From: Opitutia bacterium
GTDB taxonomy: Bacteria > Verrucomicrobiota > Verrucomicrobiia > Opitutales > Opitutaceae
DNA length: 54,587 nucleotides
Reading direction: 5' to 3'
NCBI GenBank assembly: GCA_016199925.1
Contig: JACQFT010000005.1
Span: forward strand, 1-54,587
Numbering within the stretch: position 1 is the stretch's first letter; every line of letters begins with the position of its first letter. The position numbers and the translations under genes were made by a program. Shown piece after piece: positions 43,053 to 51,619 of the stretch. The notes under the pieces are model-generated. The model ran no database searches, was not told the origin of the DNA, and saw nothing but the letters and a program-made list of their open reading frames with translations.

Positions 43053-43937
43053 ATGACTACCCGACAGGTTCGCCCCATCCTCTGTTTCCTTGCCGGCTCG
43101 GTCCTCGCGACCAGCCTTTTTGCCCAAGCCCCCGCGCCCAAACTCGCGTTCCCCAACACCAGCCAGACCGCTTCCGTCAAGCAGCAGGTCGGCGTCACCG
43201 ACATCGAGGTCAACTACGCCCGCCCGAGCGTGAAGGGCCGCACGATCTTTGGCGGCCTCGTCCCCTACGGCGAAGTCTGGCGCACCGGCGCGAACACCGC
43301 GACCAAGATCAGCTTCAGCACCGCCGTGAAACTCAACGGCGCGGCCGTGCCCGCCGGCACCTACGAGTTCTTCACCATCCCCGGCAAGACCGAGTGGACG
43401 ATCATCCTTCAGGGCCTCGGCGAACGCACCCAATGGGGCGCCTACGGCTACGACCAGAAACACGACACCGTCCGCGTCACCGCCACGCCCACGACGCTGG
43501 CCAACACCGTCGAGAGCCTCTCCATCGGTTTCTCCGACCTGCGCAGCAACGCGGCCACCCTCAACATCGCCTGGGAAAAAACCCGCGTGCCCGTGAAACT
43601 CGAGGTCGACGTCGTCGGCCAGCTCGTCCCGCAGATCGAGGCCGTCATGGCCTCCGCCGAACCGAAGAAGCCCTACTTCCCCGCCGCGATGTTCTATTTT
43701 GAGAACGATCTCGACCTGAAGAAAGCCATCGAGTGGATCGACGCCGGCCTCGCCGAGCAGCCCACCGCCTTCTTCATGACTTACCGCAAGGGCCTGATCC
43801 TCGCGAAAGCGGGCGACAAGGCCGGCGCCATCGTCGCCGCCCAACAGTCGCTCGAGATGGCCAAGAAGGCCACCCCGCCCGCGCTGCGCGAAGAATACGT
43901 GCGCCTCAACGAAGCGCTCATCGCCAGCCTCCAGTAA
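43053..43937 (+). CDS. secreted DUF2911 protein with C-terminal TPR-like part
   Basis: A 294-aa protein with a signal peptide (PILCFLAGSVLATSLFA). A DUF2911 domain follows: VTDIEVNYARPSVKGRTIFGGLVPYGEVWRTGANTATKISFS and VPAGTYEFFTIPGKTEWTIIL. The C-terminus (about 215-294) is helical and TPR-like (AIEWIDAGLAEQPTAFFMTYRKGLILAKAGDKAGAI). DUF2911 proteins are exported proteins of unknown function, common in Bacteroidetes and Verrucomicrobia. It is followed by a second DUF2911 gene, so the two probably arose by duplication. Confidence 0.88.
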   Translation: MTTRQVRPILCFLAGSVLATSLFAQAPAPKLAFPNTSQTASVKQQVGVTDIEVNYARPSVKGRTIFGGLVPYGEVWRTGANTATKISFSTAVKLNGAAVPAGTYEFFTIPGKTEWTIILQGLGERTQWGAYGYDQKHDTVRVTATPTTLANTVESLSIGFSDLRSNAATLNIAWEKTRVPVKLEVDVVGQLVPQIEAVMASAEPKKPYFPAAMFYFENDLDLKKAIEWIDAGLAEQPTAFFMTYRKGLILAKAGDKAGAIVAAQQSLEMAKKATPPALREEYVRLNEALIASLQ

Positions 43938-44193
43938 GCCGGCTCTGCTCGGGTCCGGCGCGGGCGGCGAAACGTTTCGCCGCCCGCGCCCGGAACCTGC
44001 GCCTCCGCGCCGCGCGCCTCCGCGCGCCCGCCCGCCGCGTTCTTCTGCCGCTCGTTGCCGTTCCGCTCCGCTCGTCCAAAACGACTCTGCTCCGCCGACC
44101 CGCCCGCTAGCGTGGCGGCCCGCAGGCTCGCCGTGCGCCGTCCCTCCGGTCGCGCCGGCCCCAACCAACTCCCCCCCCCTGCGGCATCCTCCC

Positions 44194-44796
44194 ATGAAAC
44201 ACCTTCGCTCCACGCTGCTCGCCCTGGCGTTCGCACTCGGTGCCGCCGCTCTTCCCGCACAACCCGCCGCGCCCGCCGCCACCGCCGCCGTGCCCGCCCC
44301 GGCCGCGCCCGAACCGCGCACCAGTCCGCACGAGACGATCACCGGCTTCATCGGCGACACCCAGGTCGTCGTCATCTACGGCCGCCCTTACTCGAAAAAT
44401 CCGCGCACCGGCGCGATGCGCAAAATCTGGGGCGGCCTCGTGCCCTACGGCCGCCTCTGGCGCGCCGGCGCTGACGAAGCCACCCTCTTCATCACCCGCC
44501 AGCCGCTCCGCCTCGGCGGCACCCTCGTCCCCGCCGGCGCCTATTCGCTCTTCCTCCTGCCCGCCGTCGACGGCTCCGCCCGCCTCATCCTCAATCGCGA
44601 GATCGGCCAATACGGCTCCGACCCCTACGACTTGAAAAAAGAATTCGCCCGCATCGACCTGCACCGCGACCCGCTCGCCACCTCGGTTGACCAGTTCACC
44701 ATCGCCGTCGAAGAAAGCCCGGGCACCGGCGGCGGCGTCCTCAAATTCGCGTGGGAACTCACCCAGTTCTCCGTGCCCTTCACCGTCCAAAAATAA
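44194..44796 (+). CDS. secreted DUF2911 protein, short form
   Basis: A 200-aa protein with a signal peptide (LRSTLLALAFALGAAALPAQP), then an Ala/Pro linker, then the DUF2911 core: VVVIYGRPYSKNPRTGAMRKIWGGLVPYGRLWRAGADEATLF and VPAGAYSLFLLP. It lacks the TPR-like C-terminus of the preceding gene. It ends 10 bases before the PIG-L gene, so it is likely in one transcript with that gene. Function unknown. Confidence 0.86.
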   Translation: MKHLRSTLLALAFALGAAALPAQPAAPAATAAVPAPAAPEPRTSPHETITGFIGDTQVVVIYGRPYSKNPRTGAMRKIWGGLVPYGRLWRAGADEATLFITRQPLRLGGTLVPAGAYSLFLLPAVDGSARLILNREIGQYGSDPYDLKKEFARIDLHRDPLATSVDQFTIAVEESPGTGGGVLKFAWELTQFSVPFTVQK

Positions 44797-44806
44797 TCCG
44801 CCGCCT

Positions 44807-47440
44807 ATGCCCCGCCCCGCCCGGCCCCGCTGCCCCCGCCTGCTCGCCGCCGGCTTCCTCGCTTTCGCGTCGCTCGCCTCCGCCGCCGACCTTCCGCCGG
44901 CCGGCCCGGTGCCGCAGCAACTCCGCAGCTTCGGCACGACCGGCGGCGTCCTCTACGTCGCCGCCCATCCCGACGATGAGAACACCGAACTCATCACCTG
45001 GCTCTCGCGCGGTCTCGGCTACCGCACCGCCTACCTCTCGCTCACGCGCGGCGACGGCGGCCAGAACGAACTCGGCCGCGACTTCGACGAGAAACTCGGC
45101 GTCGCCCGCACGCAGGAACTGCTCGCCGCGCGCCGGCTCGACGGCGGCCGCCAGTTTTTCACCCGCGCCATCGACTTCGGCTACTCCAAATCCCCCGAGG
45201 AGACGCTCCGCTTCTGGGATCGCGACGCCGTGCTCGGCGACGTCGTGCGCGTCATCCGCCAGTTCCGCCCCGACGTCATCGTCACGCGTTTCCCCGTGCC
45301 GCCCGGCAGCGGCGGCCACGGCCACCACACCGCCTCCGCCATACTCGCCGTCGAGGCGTTCCGGCTCGCCGGCGATCCCGCCGCTTATCCCGAGCAACTC
45401 GCGCAAGGTCTCGCCGTGTGGTCGCCGCACCGCATCGTCTGGAACGCCTACGCCGGCCGCGGCGGCACCGCCCTGAGCGGCCCCACCGTGCAGACCGACA
45501 TCGCCGGCACCGACGCCGTGACCGGCGAAACCTACGGCACCATCGCCAATCGCAGCCGCGGCATGCACAAGACGCAGGGCCTCGGTTTCTTTGCCAACCA
45601 GACCGCCACCGGCCCCAATCTCCAGAGCTTCGTCCTCCTCGCCGGCGCGCCGTTCGCCAGCGCCACCGACCCGGCCGCCAGCAACGGTGCGCCTTTGCCG
45701 GGCGGTCTGGCCCGGACAATCGCCTCGGCGCAGGCCGTTGGACGATCCCTGGGAGGCCAGCAGGCGGCAACAGGGCACACCGGGCTGGCAGCAGCCAGCA
45801 ACGGTGCGCCTACTTTCATGGCCGGCGTCGATGTGACTTGGAACCGCCTTGCCGGTGGCGCGGAGATCGGCCGACTCGCCGCCGCCGCCCTCGCGCAATT
45901 CCAGCCCGCCGACCCCGCCGCCTCCGTGCCCGCCCTGCTCGCACTCCGCGCGCAACTCGCCGCCCTCCCCGCCGATCCGCTCGTCGCCGACAAACGCGCG
46001 CAACTCGACCGCATCCTCCAAGCCTGCCTCGGCCTGCGCGTCGAGACCACCGTCGCCCATGCCGAGGTCGTGCCCGGCGAACCGCTCAAGTTCGTCTTCA
46101 CCTATGCCGTCGCGGCGACGCCCGCCGGCGTGCGCTATGTCGAATCGCGCAGCCCCGCCTTGAAGCTGACCGCCGGCCCGTCCGGCGAACTCACCGGCGT
46201 GCTCCCGCCCGACACTCCGCTCACCCAGCCCTACTGGCTCCGCGCCGACGGCGCCGCCGGCCTCGCGCGCGTTGACGATCCCACCCTCATCGGCCGCGCC
46301 GAGAATCCGCCGCCTGTTCCGCTCGAGCACGTCTTCGCGCTCGGCAACCAAACCCTCGTCGTCGCCGACGAGCCCGTGCAACTCGTCGCCGGTGTGACCG
46401 CGGCCCAGGCCCGCCGCCGCCTCGCCGTGATCCCGCCCGTGTCGCTGCAATTCAACTCGGAGATTTTTCTCGTCGCCCCGGGCGCCACCAAGCCCGTCAC
46501 AGTCGAAGTCACCTCCGCCCGCGCGCAGACGCACGGCACCCTGCGCCTCGCCGCGCCCGCCGGCTGGAAAGTCGCGCCTGCCGCGGCGGACTTCCGCCTC
46601 GCCCACGTCGGCGACACGGTGCGCGTCACGTTCGACCTCACTTCAACCGCGCTGCCCTCTGCCGGCCGCGTGACCGCGGTCGCCGACGTCGAGGGCCGCC
46701 GCTATTCCAACCAGCGCCACGAAATCCGCTACGACCATCTGCCGGTCCAGCTCCTCCAGCCACCGGCCCGCGCCCGCGTGGCGAGCTTTGCCCTCGCGAC
46801 CCGCGGGAAAACCGTCGGCTACCTCCCCGGCGCCGGCGACTACGTGGCCGAGTGTCTCGCCCAGATGGGCTACACCGTCCGCCCGCTCACGGGCGCCGAC
46901 CTCACGCCGGAAAAACTCCGCGGCCTCGACGCCGTCGTCATCGGCGTGCGCGCCTTCAACGAGCGCCCCGACCTCAAGGAAAATTTTCCCGGCCTCCTCG
47001 CGTGGGTCGAGGCCGGCGGCACCGTCATCGCGCAATACAACCGGCCCAACGGCCTCAAGGCCACCCAGCTCGGGCCGTATCCGCTCTCCATCGACGGCCC
47101 GGCGCCCGCGCTGCGCGGCACCGACGAACACTCGCCCGTCGCCTTTCTTGCCCCCGACCACGCCGCGCTCAACACGCCGAACAAGATCGGGCCCGCCGAT
47201 TTCGACGGCTGGGTGCAGGAGCGCGGCGCCTATTTCCCGAGCAAGTGGGACGAGGCGCACTACACCGCCTTGCTCGCGCTGAACGATCCCGGCGAGGCTC
47301 CGCTCGTGAGCGGCCTCCTCGTCGCAAAACACGGCCGGGGTTACTACGTCTATACCGGCCTCGGCTTTTTCCGCCAGTTGCCCGCCGGCGTCCCCGGCGC
47401 CTACCGCCTCTTCGCCAACCTCCTCGCCCTCGGCAAGTGA
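44807..47440 (+). CDS. large secreted PIG-L/LmbE-family deacetylase
   Basis: An 877-aa exported protein with a signal peptide (RLLAAGFLAFASLASA). The PIG-L domain has the zinc motif AAHPDDEN and HGHHTAS in place of the usual HxxH, typical of de-N-acetylases acting on GlcNAc-type sugars. A central Ig-like/NEW3-type region follows (SLQFNSEIFLVAPGATKPVTVEVT and GTLRLAAPAGWKV). A C-terminal glutaminase-like fold comes last (VGYLPGAGDYVAECLAQMGYTV and LDAVVIGVRAFN). This long form is commonly followed by an SSS transporter in Bacteroidetes-type neighbourhoods, as here. A 117-base in-frame insertion bounded by 17-bp direct repeats lies at 45678-45811. The start ATG 44807 was chosen by the signal peptide. 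Confidence 0.88.
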   Translation: MPRPARPRCPRLLAAGFLAFASLASAADLPPAGPVPQQLRSFGTTGGVLYVAAHPDDENTELITWLSRGLGYRTAYLSLTRGDGGQNELGRDFDEKLGVARTQELLAARRLDGGRQFFTRAIDFGYSKSPEETLRFWDRDAVLGDVVRVIRQFRPDVIVTRFPVPPGSGGHGHHTASAILAVEAFRLAGDPAAYPEQLAQGLAVWSPHRIVWNAYAGRGGTALSGPTVQTDIAGTDAVTGETYGTIANRSRGMHKTQGLGFFANQTATGPNLQSFVLLAGAPFASATDPAASNGAPLPGGLARTIASAQAVGRSLGGQQAATGHTGLAAASNGAPTFMAGVDVTWNRLAGGAEIGRLAAAALAQFQPADPAASVPALLALRAQLAALPADPLVADKRAQLDRILQACLGLRVETTVAHAEVVPGEPLKFVFTYAVAATPAGVRYVESRSPALKLTAGPSGELTGVLPPDTPLTQPYWLRADGAAGLARVDDPTLIGRAENPPPVPLEHVFALGNQTLVVADEPVQLVAGVTAAQARRRLAVIPPVSLQFNSEIFLVAPGATKPVTVEVTSARAQTHGTLRLAAPAGWKVAPAAADFRLAHVGDTVRVTFDLTSTALPSAGRVTAVADVEGRRYSNQRHEIRYDHLPVQLLQPPARARVASFALATRGKTVGYLPGAGDYVAECLAQMGYTVRPLTGADLTPEKLRGLDAVVIGVRAFNERPDLKENFPGLLAWVEAGGTVIAQYNRPNGLKATQLGPYPLSIDGPAPALRGTDEHSPVAFLAPDHAALNTPNKIGPADFDGWVQERGAYFPSKWDEAHYTALLALNDPGEAPLVSGLLVAKHGRGYYVYTGLGFFRQLPAGVPGAYRLFANLLALGK
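45678..45811. repeat. in-frame insertion bounded by 17-bp direct repeats inside the PIG-L gene
   Basis: ccagcaacggtgcgcct occurs at 45678-45694 and again at 45795-45811, exactly 117 bases (39 codons) apart. The enclosed DNA is translated as a low-complexity segment (GGLARTIASAQAVGRSLGG). Without it the protein would read DPAASNGAPTFMAGVDVTW, as expected for the family. Confidence 0.75.
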
Positions 47441-47458
47441 TGTCGCGTGTGAACGTTT

Positions 47459-47538
47459 TCTTCTCCACAGATTTCACTGATGGATCCGGGGCCCGCAGCC
47501 CATCATCCATCCTGATCCGTGAAATCCGTGGTCAAATA
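47459..47538. repeat. family E repeat between the PIG-L and transporter genes
   Basis: It has arms ttctccacagatttcactgatgg and gatccgtgaaatccgtgg followed by tcaaataat. The right arm is identical to the one near 623-640. Confidence 0.65.
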
Positions 47539-47554
47539 ATCTCCCGTCCCTGCC

Positions 47555-47704
47555 ATGGCTCCCACTCCTGATCCCGCCCCGCCCCCCGACGAAGCCCCCG
47601 GCCTGCCCGGCGTCCGCTCATGGCGCGCCGTTTACTGGATCGTCTTCGGCATTTTTGTCCTCTGGGTCAGCCTTCTGACTTGGTTCACCGAAGCCTACCA
47701 GTGA
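47555..47704 (+). CDS. small single-span membrane protein preceding the SSS transporter
   Basis: A 49-aa protein from ATG 47555. A Pro-rich N-terminus (APTPDPAPPPDEAPGLPG) leads to one membrane span (VYWIVFGIFVLWVSLLTWF) and ends TEAYQ. Its TGA overlaps the GTG start of the transporter (GTGA), so the two are coupled. Small one-span partners encoded directly before SSS-family carriers are known in several lineages and may act as an accessory subunit. The identity is inferred from size, span and coupling. Confidence 0.75.
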   Translation: MAPTPDPAPPPDEAPGLPGVRSWRAVYWIVFGIFVLWVSLLTWFTEAYQ

Positions 47705-49416
47705 ACCCGCTCGATTACCTCGTCCTCATCGGCGTCATGGTCGGCATCGCCGCCTACGGCATCTGGCGCACGCGCGCCAAGGGCGACCTGCACTCCTACC
47801 TCAAGGGCGAGGGCCACACCCACTGGTTCACCATCGGCCTCTCCGTCATGGCGACGCAGGCGAGCGCCATCACCTTCCTCTCCACGCCGGGCCAGGGCTA
47901 CGAGAGCGGCCTCGGCTTCGTCCAAAATTATTTCGGCGCGCCGCTCGCCCTGCTCCTCATCGCCGCCGTCTTCCTGCCGATCTACCGCCGGCTGAAAGTT
48001 TACACCGCCTACGAATACCTCGGCAAACGCTTCGATTCGAAAACCCGCCTGCTCGGCGCGGGCCTGTTTCTCATCCAGCGCGGCATGGGCGCCGGCATCA
48101 CCATCTATGCGCCCGCCATCGTGCTCTCCACCGTCATGGGCTGGCGGCTCGACGCCACCATCCTCTGCAGCGGCCTGCTCGTCGTCGCCTACACCGTCAG
48201 CGGCGGCAGCGCCGCCGTGAACCTCACCCAAAAATACCAGATCGGCGTCATCTTCCTCGGCATGGCCACCGCCTTCGTCGTGCTCCTGCTGAAACTCCCC
48301 GCCGGCCTCGGCTTCACCGACGCCATCGCCGTCGCCGGCGGCTACCACAAACTCGAGGCCGTCGATTTCTCCCTCGACCCCGACCGCCGCTACACCATCT
48401 GGACCGGCGTGCTCGGCGGGATGTTTCTCGCGCTCTCCTATTTCGGCACCGACCAGTCGCAGGTGCAACGCTACCTCTCCGGCACCTCGCTGCGCGAGAG
48501 CCGCCTCGGCCTGATGTTCAACGCCGTGTTCAAGATCCCGATGCAGCTCTGCATCCTGCTGCTCGGCGCGCTCGTCTTCGTCTTCTACCAGTTCGAGCGC
48601 CCGCCCGTGTTCTTCAACCAGTCCGCCTGGCACTACGCCGCCACCCACGGCTCGGGCGACCGCCTCCGCGCCCTCGAACACGACTTCAACGCCGCCCACG
48701 CCGAGAAACAAACCCACGTCCGCTCCTGGCTCGCCGCCCGCCACGCCGGCGATCCCGCCGCCGCCGAGACCGCGCGCACCGCCGCCCTCGCCGCCCACGC
48801 CCGCACCGAGGCCGCCCGCGTCGCGACCAAGGCCGTGCTCAAGGCCGCCGACGCCAAAGCGCCGACCAACGACTCCGACTACGTCTTCATCACCTTCATC
48901 CTTTCCTATCTGCCGCACGGCCTCATCGGCCTGCTCGTCGCCGTGATCTTTGCCGCCACGTTCTCCTCCAAGGCCGGCGAACTCAACGCCCTCGGCTCGA
49001 CTACCGTCATCGATTTCTACCGGCACCTCGTCAGGACCGACGCCACCGACAAACACTACGTCGTCGCCTCGAAAATCTTCACCGCCCTCTGGGGCTTCGT
49101 CGCCATCGGCTTCGCCCTCTTCGCCAACCTCGCCGAGAATCTCATCCAGGCCACCAACATCGTCGGCTCCATTTTCTACGGCGTCGTGCTCGGCCTGTTC
49201 CTCGTCGCGTTTTTTCTCAAACGTGTCGGCGGCACCGCCGTCTTCTGGGCCGCCGTGATTTCCCAGGCGCTCGTCTTCCTTTTCTACGCCACCCTCTCCA
49301 TCTCCTACCTCTGGTATAACGTCGTCGGCTGCGCGCTGTGCATGGTCATCAGCGTCCTTATCCAGTTTTTTCTCCCGCGGATTTCACCGCTCGATACGGC
49401 TCAACCGGCAACATAA
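47701..49416 (+). CDS. sodium:solute symporter (SSS family)
   Basis: A 571-aa polytopic carrier with about 13 spans. It starts at GTG 47701 (VNPLDYLVLIGVMVGIAAYGI). SSS hallmarks are SYLKGEGHTHWFTIGLSVMATQASAITFLSTPGQGYESG, VYTAYEYLGKRFDSKTR, and ALSYFGTDQSQVQRYLSGTSLRESR. A large hydrophilic insert rich in Ala (about 325-410) lies between spans. The C-terminus shows SSKAGELNALGSTTVIDFYRHL. The substrate is probably a sugar, or the amino sugar or thiol product made by the neighbouring PIG-L enzyme, but this is inference. It is coupled to the small protein upstream. Confidence 0.9.
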   Translation: MNPLDYLVLIGVMVGIAAYGIWRTRAKGDLHSYLKGEGHTHWFTIGLSVMATQASAITFLSTPGQGYESGLGFVQNYFGAPLALLLIAAVFLPIYRRLKVYTAYEYLGKRFDSKTRLLGAGLFLIQRGMGAGITIYAPAIVLSTVMGWRLDATILCSGLLVVAYTVSGGSAAVNLTQKYQIGVIFLGMATAFVVLLLKLPAGLGFTDAIAVAGGYHKLEAVDFSLDPDRRYTIWTGVLGGMFLALSYFGTDQSQVQRYLSGTSLRESRLGLMFNAVFKIPMQLCILLLGALVFVFYQFERPPVFFNQSAWHYAATHGSGDRLRALEHDFNAAHAEKQTHVRSWLAARHAGDPAAAETARTAALAAHARTEAARVATKAVLKAADAKAPTNDSDYVFITFILSYLPHGLIGLLVAVIFAATFSSKAGELNALGSTTVIDFYRHLVRTDATDKHYVVASKIFTALWGFVAIGFALFANLAENLIQATNIVGSIFYGVVLGLFLVAFFLKRVGGTAVFWAAVISQALVFLFYATLSISYLWYNVVGCALCMVISVLIQFFLPRISPLDTAQPAT

Positions 49417-49482
49417 AACTCCCCGGAGCCAGCCCCGGACATTCGACCAATCCCCATGCAACTCACGACCATCGCTTCGCCT

Positions 49483-49575
49483 TGGAGGGATTCTGCTGGC
49501 CAGCAGAATGTCGTCCGTCTTTTCGCAATCCGCGGACCGGACGGAGCCGGTCCCTCCACCCCGACCAAGCCGGAG
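49483..49575. repeat. family D palindrome and inverted arms in the spacer
   Basis: ttctgctggccagcagaat (49489-49508) and ggaccggacggagccggtcc follow the transporter gene. The first recurs near 30727. The remaining spacer (49417-49681) includes further short palindromes (ctccggggtctcgg) and no gene. Confidence 0.5.
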
Positions 49576-49681
49576 CTCGCTCCGGGGTCTCGGACCCACT
49601 CCGAATGAAGCCGCTCGTTTCGCGAACTCTTCGGTCTTGTCCGCGAGCATCCGTGCCATCCGCGGGAAAACTCCGTCCCTG

Positions 49682-50455
49682 ATGCCCTCCCCCGTCATCT
49701 GCTTCGGCCAGCAACCCTGCGGCTTTTTTCCGCGGCGGTTCCTCTACGCCAAATTCGTCACCGCCCGCCGCCTCCAGGCGGAACTCGGCGGCGAGATCGT
49801 CTTCTTCTTTCACGACAGCGACCACGACAGCCGCGAGACGCAGACCACGCTCCGCCATCGCCAGACCGATGAGCCGACGACGCTCAACTTTACCTTCGTC
49901 AACAAGCTCCAGCGGAAATTTTCCCCGCTCTTCCTCAAGCGCATCCCGCCCGACTGGCCGGCGAACACCGCGCGCCAGCTCCCCGCCTACGTCGATCCGC
50001 GCTGGGTCGCCGCCTTCAAACAAACCGCCGCGACCAACACCGCCGACTTCTGTCTCGAAATGTATCGCCGCATGGGCCTGCTCGACGGCGTCCGCGTCGT
50101 CCGCTCCGGCGATCCCGCCGTGCGCACCGCCGCGTGCGCCATCACCGACTGCTTTGTTGACGTGCCCCACCAGGGCGAAATTGTCCGCGCCCGCCTCCTC
50201 GACGGCGCGTTGAAACTCCACGAAGGCGGCAGCTCCTACCTCACCCTGCCCCCGGCCGACTACGGCCCGGCCCAGATCAGCCCGACCCGCGACAGCCGGT
50301 TGCGCTGGATGCAATCCGTGCTTCACTGCACGCACTACATCGCCGGCGCCGGCGAACAAGCCTACCTCAACCCCGCCGACGCCCCCGACATCACCTTCGT
50401 CCCCCGCGACCCCATCGACCGCTCCGATGAAGCCTACACCGACCTCCCAGCCTGA
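49682..50455 (+). CDS. short BshC-like protein (putative bacillithiol cysteine ligase-like fold)
   Basis: A 257-aa soluble protein. The N-terminus VICFGQQPCGFFPRRFLYAKFVTARRLQAELGGEIVFFFHDSDHDSRET resembles the opening of BshC ('GQQPGLFGGPLYTLYKA...FW...EDHDFEE'), with GQQP at residues 9-12 and HDSDHD at 44-49. BshC proper is about 530-540 aa, so this is about half length, ending near the first Rossmann part plus a distinct C-terminal stretch (YGPAQISPTRDSRLRWMQSVLHCTHYI). The following genes are bshB and bshA, which supports a role in adding cysteine to GlcN-malate. This is recognition by eye; it could instead be a paralogue with another function. Confidence 0.65.
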   Translation: MPSPVICFGQQPCGFFPRRFLYAKFVTARRLQAELGGEIVFFFHDSDHDSRETQTTLRHRQTDEPTTLNFTFVNKLQRKFSPLFLKRIPPDWPANTARQLPAYVDPRWVAAFKQTAATNTADFCLEMYRRMGLLDGVRVVRSGDPAVRTAACAITDCFVDVPHQGEIVRARLLDGALKLHEGGSSYLTLPPADYGPAQISPTRDSRLRWMQSVLHCTHYIAGAGEQAYLNPADAPDITFVPRDPIDRSDEAYTDLPA

Positions 50456-50470
50456 CACCCCCCGCCAGCG

Positions 50471-50497
50471 CGGTTGTAATACATTATATTACAACCG
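50471..50497. promoter_or_regulatory. 27-bp AT-rich palindrome, copy 1
   Basis: cggttgtaat ... attacaaccg around acattat: 10-bp perfect outer arms, with the whole core palindromic except for one position. It is strongly AT-rich in GC-rich DNA. It may be a repressor operator or a repeat element. Confidence 0.75.
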
Positions 50498-50620
50498 CCC
50501 GCCGACGCCTGTTTCACGGCGGCGCCGTAGGCGGGGCGCAGGTTCGCTGCGCCCTTTGGCGCCGGCGCACCAAGGCGCGCCCCTCCTGGCTCCGCCCCGC
50601 CCGCCTCGCCACCCCAAGCC

Positions 50621-50647
50621 CGTTTGTAATATATTATATTACAACCG
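50621..50647. promoter_or_regulatory. 27-bp AT-rich palindrome, copy 2
   Basis: cgtttgtaat ... attacaaccg around atattat. The inner 21 bases (ttgtaatata-t-tatattacaa) are a perfect palindrome. It lies exactly 150 bases from copy 1 in the same orientation and upstream of bshB. Confidence 0.75.
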
Positions 50648-50784
50648 CCCCGGGGTGTCGGCGCGGCCCTTCCACCTTCGGAGACTTTCGGAGCGTTCGG
50701 GGGACTTCGTTGTCTTCGGGACGTTCGGGGGGACTTTGGTGAAGCCCGCTCAGTTCTAAACCCGCCGGATTCGCGATTTCTCCC

Positions 50785-51510
50785 ATGAACCTTCCTGATC
50801 CTCCCCCGCCTCTCCTCGCCTTTGGCGCGCATCCTGACGACCTCGAATTCGGGTGCGGCGGCGTCCTCGCCCGCGAATCGCGCGCCGGCCGCCCCGTGCA
50901 TCTCGTCGTCTGCTCGCGCGGCGAAGCCGGCTCGAACGGCACCCCCGCCCTCCGCACCCGCGAGGCGAAGCACGCCGCCGCCGCGCTCGGCGCGACGGTG
51001 GAGTTCATCAAGCTCGACGGCGACGCGCACCTCGAAATCCGCGCCGCGCACGCGCTCAAACTCGCCCGCCTCATCCGCCAGCACCGCCCGCACGCCGTGC
51101 TCGCGCCCAGCCTCGTCGAGAACCAGCACCCCGATCACTGGCGGCTCGGCCAGCTCGTGCGCGACGCCACACGCCTCGCGCGCTACGGCGGCTTGCGGGA
51201 ACTCAAACGCCGGCCGCCGCACGCCGTCGGCCAATTGTTTTTCTACGCCGTCTCGCCCGACGCCGAGCCGCGCGACACCTTGCCCGTGCTGATCGACATC
51301 GCCGCACCCGACATCGTCGCCGCGTGGACGGCGGCGATGGAGGCGCACGCCTCGCAGTTGCAGACGCGCAACTACGTCGAGTTCCAGCTCGCCCGGGCCC
51401 GCGTCAACGGGATGCGCGCCGGCCTCGCCTGCGCCCAAGCCCTCTGGCCGAATGATCCGCTCGTGTTCGACTCGCTCGCCGCGATGGCCCGCAGCGCGCG
51501 GAGATTTTGA
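50785..51510 (+). CDS. bshB1: bacillithiol biosynthesis deacetylase BshB (PIG-L family)
   Basis: A 241-aa zinc-dependent deacetylase removing acetate from GlcNAc-malate. It has AHPDD at residues 15-19, then GGVLARESRAGRPVHLVVCSRGEAGSNGTP-RTREA (the BshB1-type GEAGSNGT...R-x-x-EA), VLAPSLVENQHPDHWRLG (third zinc ligand His), and the late segment QTRNYVEFQLARARVNG. The size and these motifs match BshB1 rather than MshB. It is preceded by the BshC-like gene and followed by bshA, all on the same strand. Confidence 0.9.
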   Translation: MNLPDPPPPLLAFGAHPDDLEFGCGGVLARESRAGRPVHLVVCSRGEAGSNGTPALRTREAKHAAAALGATVEFIKLDGDAHLEIRAAHALKLARLIRQHRPHAVLAPSLVENQHPDHWRLGQLVRDATRLARYGGLRELKRRPPHAVGQLFFYAVSPDAEPRDTLPVLIDIAAPDIVAAWTAAMEAHASQLQTRNYVEFQLARARVNGMRAGLACAQALWPNDPLVFDSLAAMARSARRF

Positions 51511-51540
51511 AAAATGCTTCCACCGCCGGACATCACAACT

Positions 51541-51599
51541 GTAGGAGCGGCTTTACGCCGCGATGAGTGTCCTGATCGCGGCATAAAGCCGCTCCTACA
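51541..51599. repeat. family B palindromic repeat between bshB and bshA
   Basis: gtaggagcggctttacgccg ... cggcataaagccgctcctac, a near-perfect 59-base palindrome. It is the free copy of the element inserted in hrpA at 3306-3365. A diverged half (gtgggagcgaccttggtcgc) occurs at 52811-52830. Confidence 0.85.
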
Positions 51600-51619
51600 A
51601 TCAGATCACGCCCCCACCC

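Larger units (their letters stand above)
50456..50784. other. 329-base spacer between the BshC-like and bshB genes
   Basis: No gene. It contains two AT-rich 27-bp palindromes (listed separately), GC-rich sequence with small inverted arms (gcgcaggttcgctgcgcc, ggcgccggcgcaccaaggcgcgcc), and a short imperfect tandem of ttcgggggact/gacgttcgggggg units at 50680-50745. Confidence 0.6.

Noticed and set aside
47620-47700. An N-terminal extension of the SSS transporter starting at 47620
   Set aside because: That stretch overlaps the small membrane-protein gene and gives an Arg/His-rich non-conserved leader; the GTG at 47701 begins the first span.
50471-50647. The paired 27-bp palindromes as a CRISPR array
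   Set aside because: There are only two units, the 123-bp interval is far longer than a spacer, and there are no cas genes.
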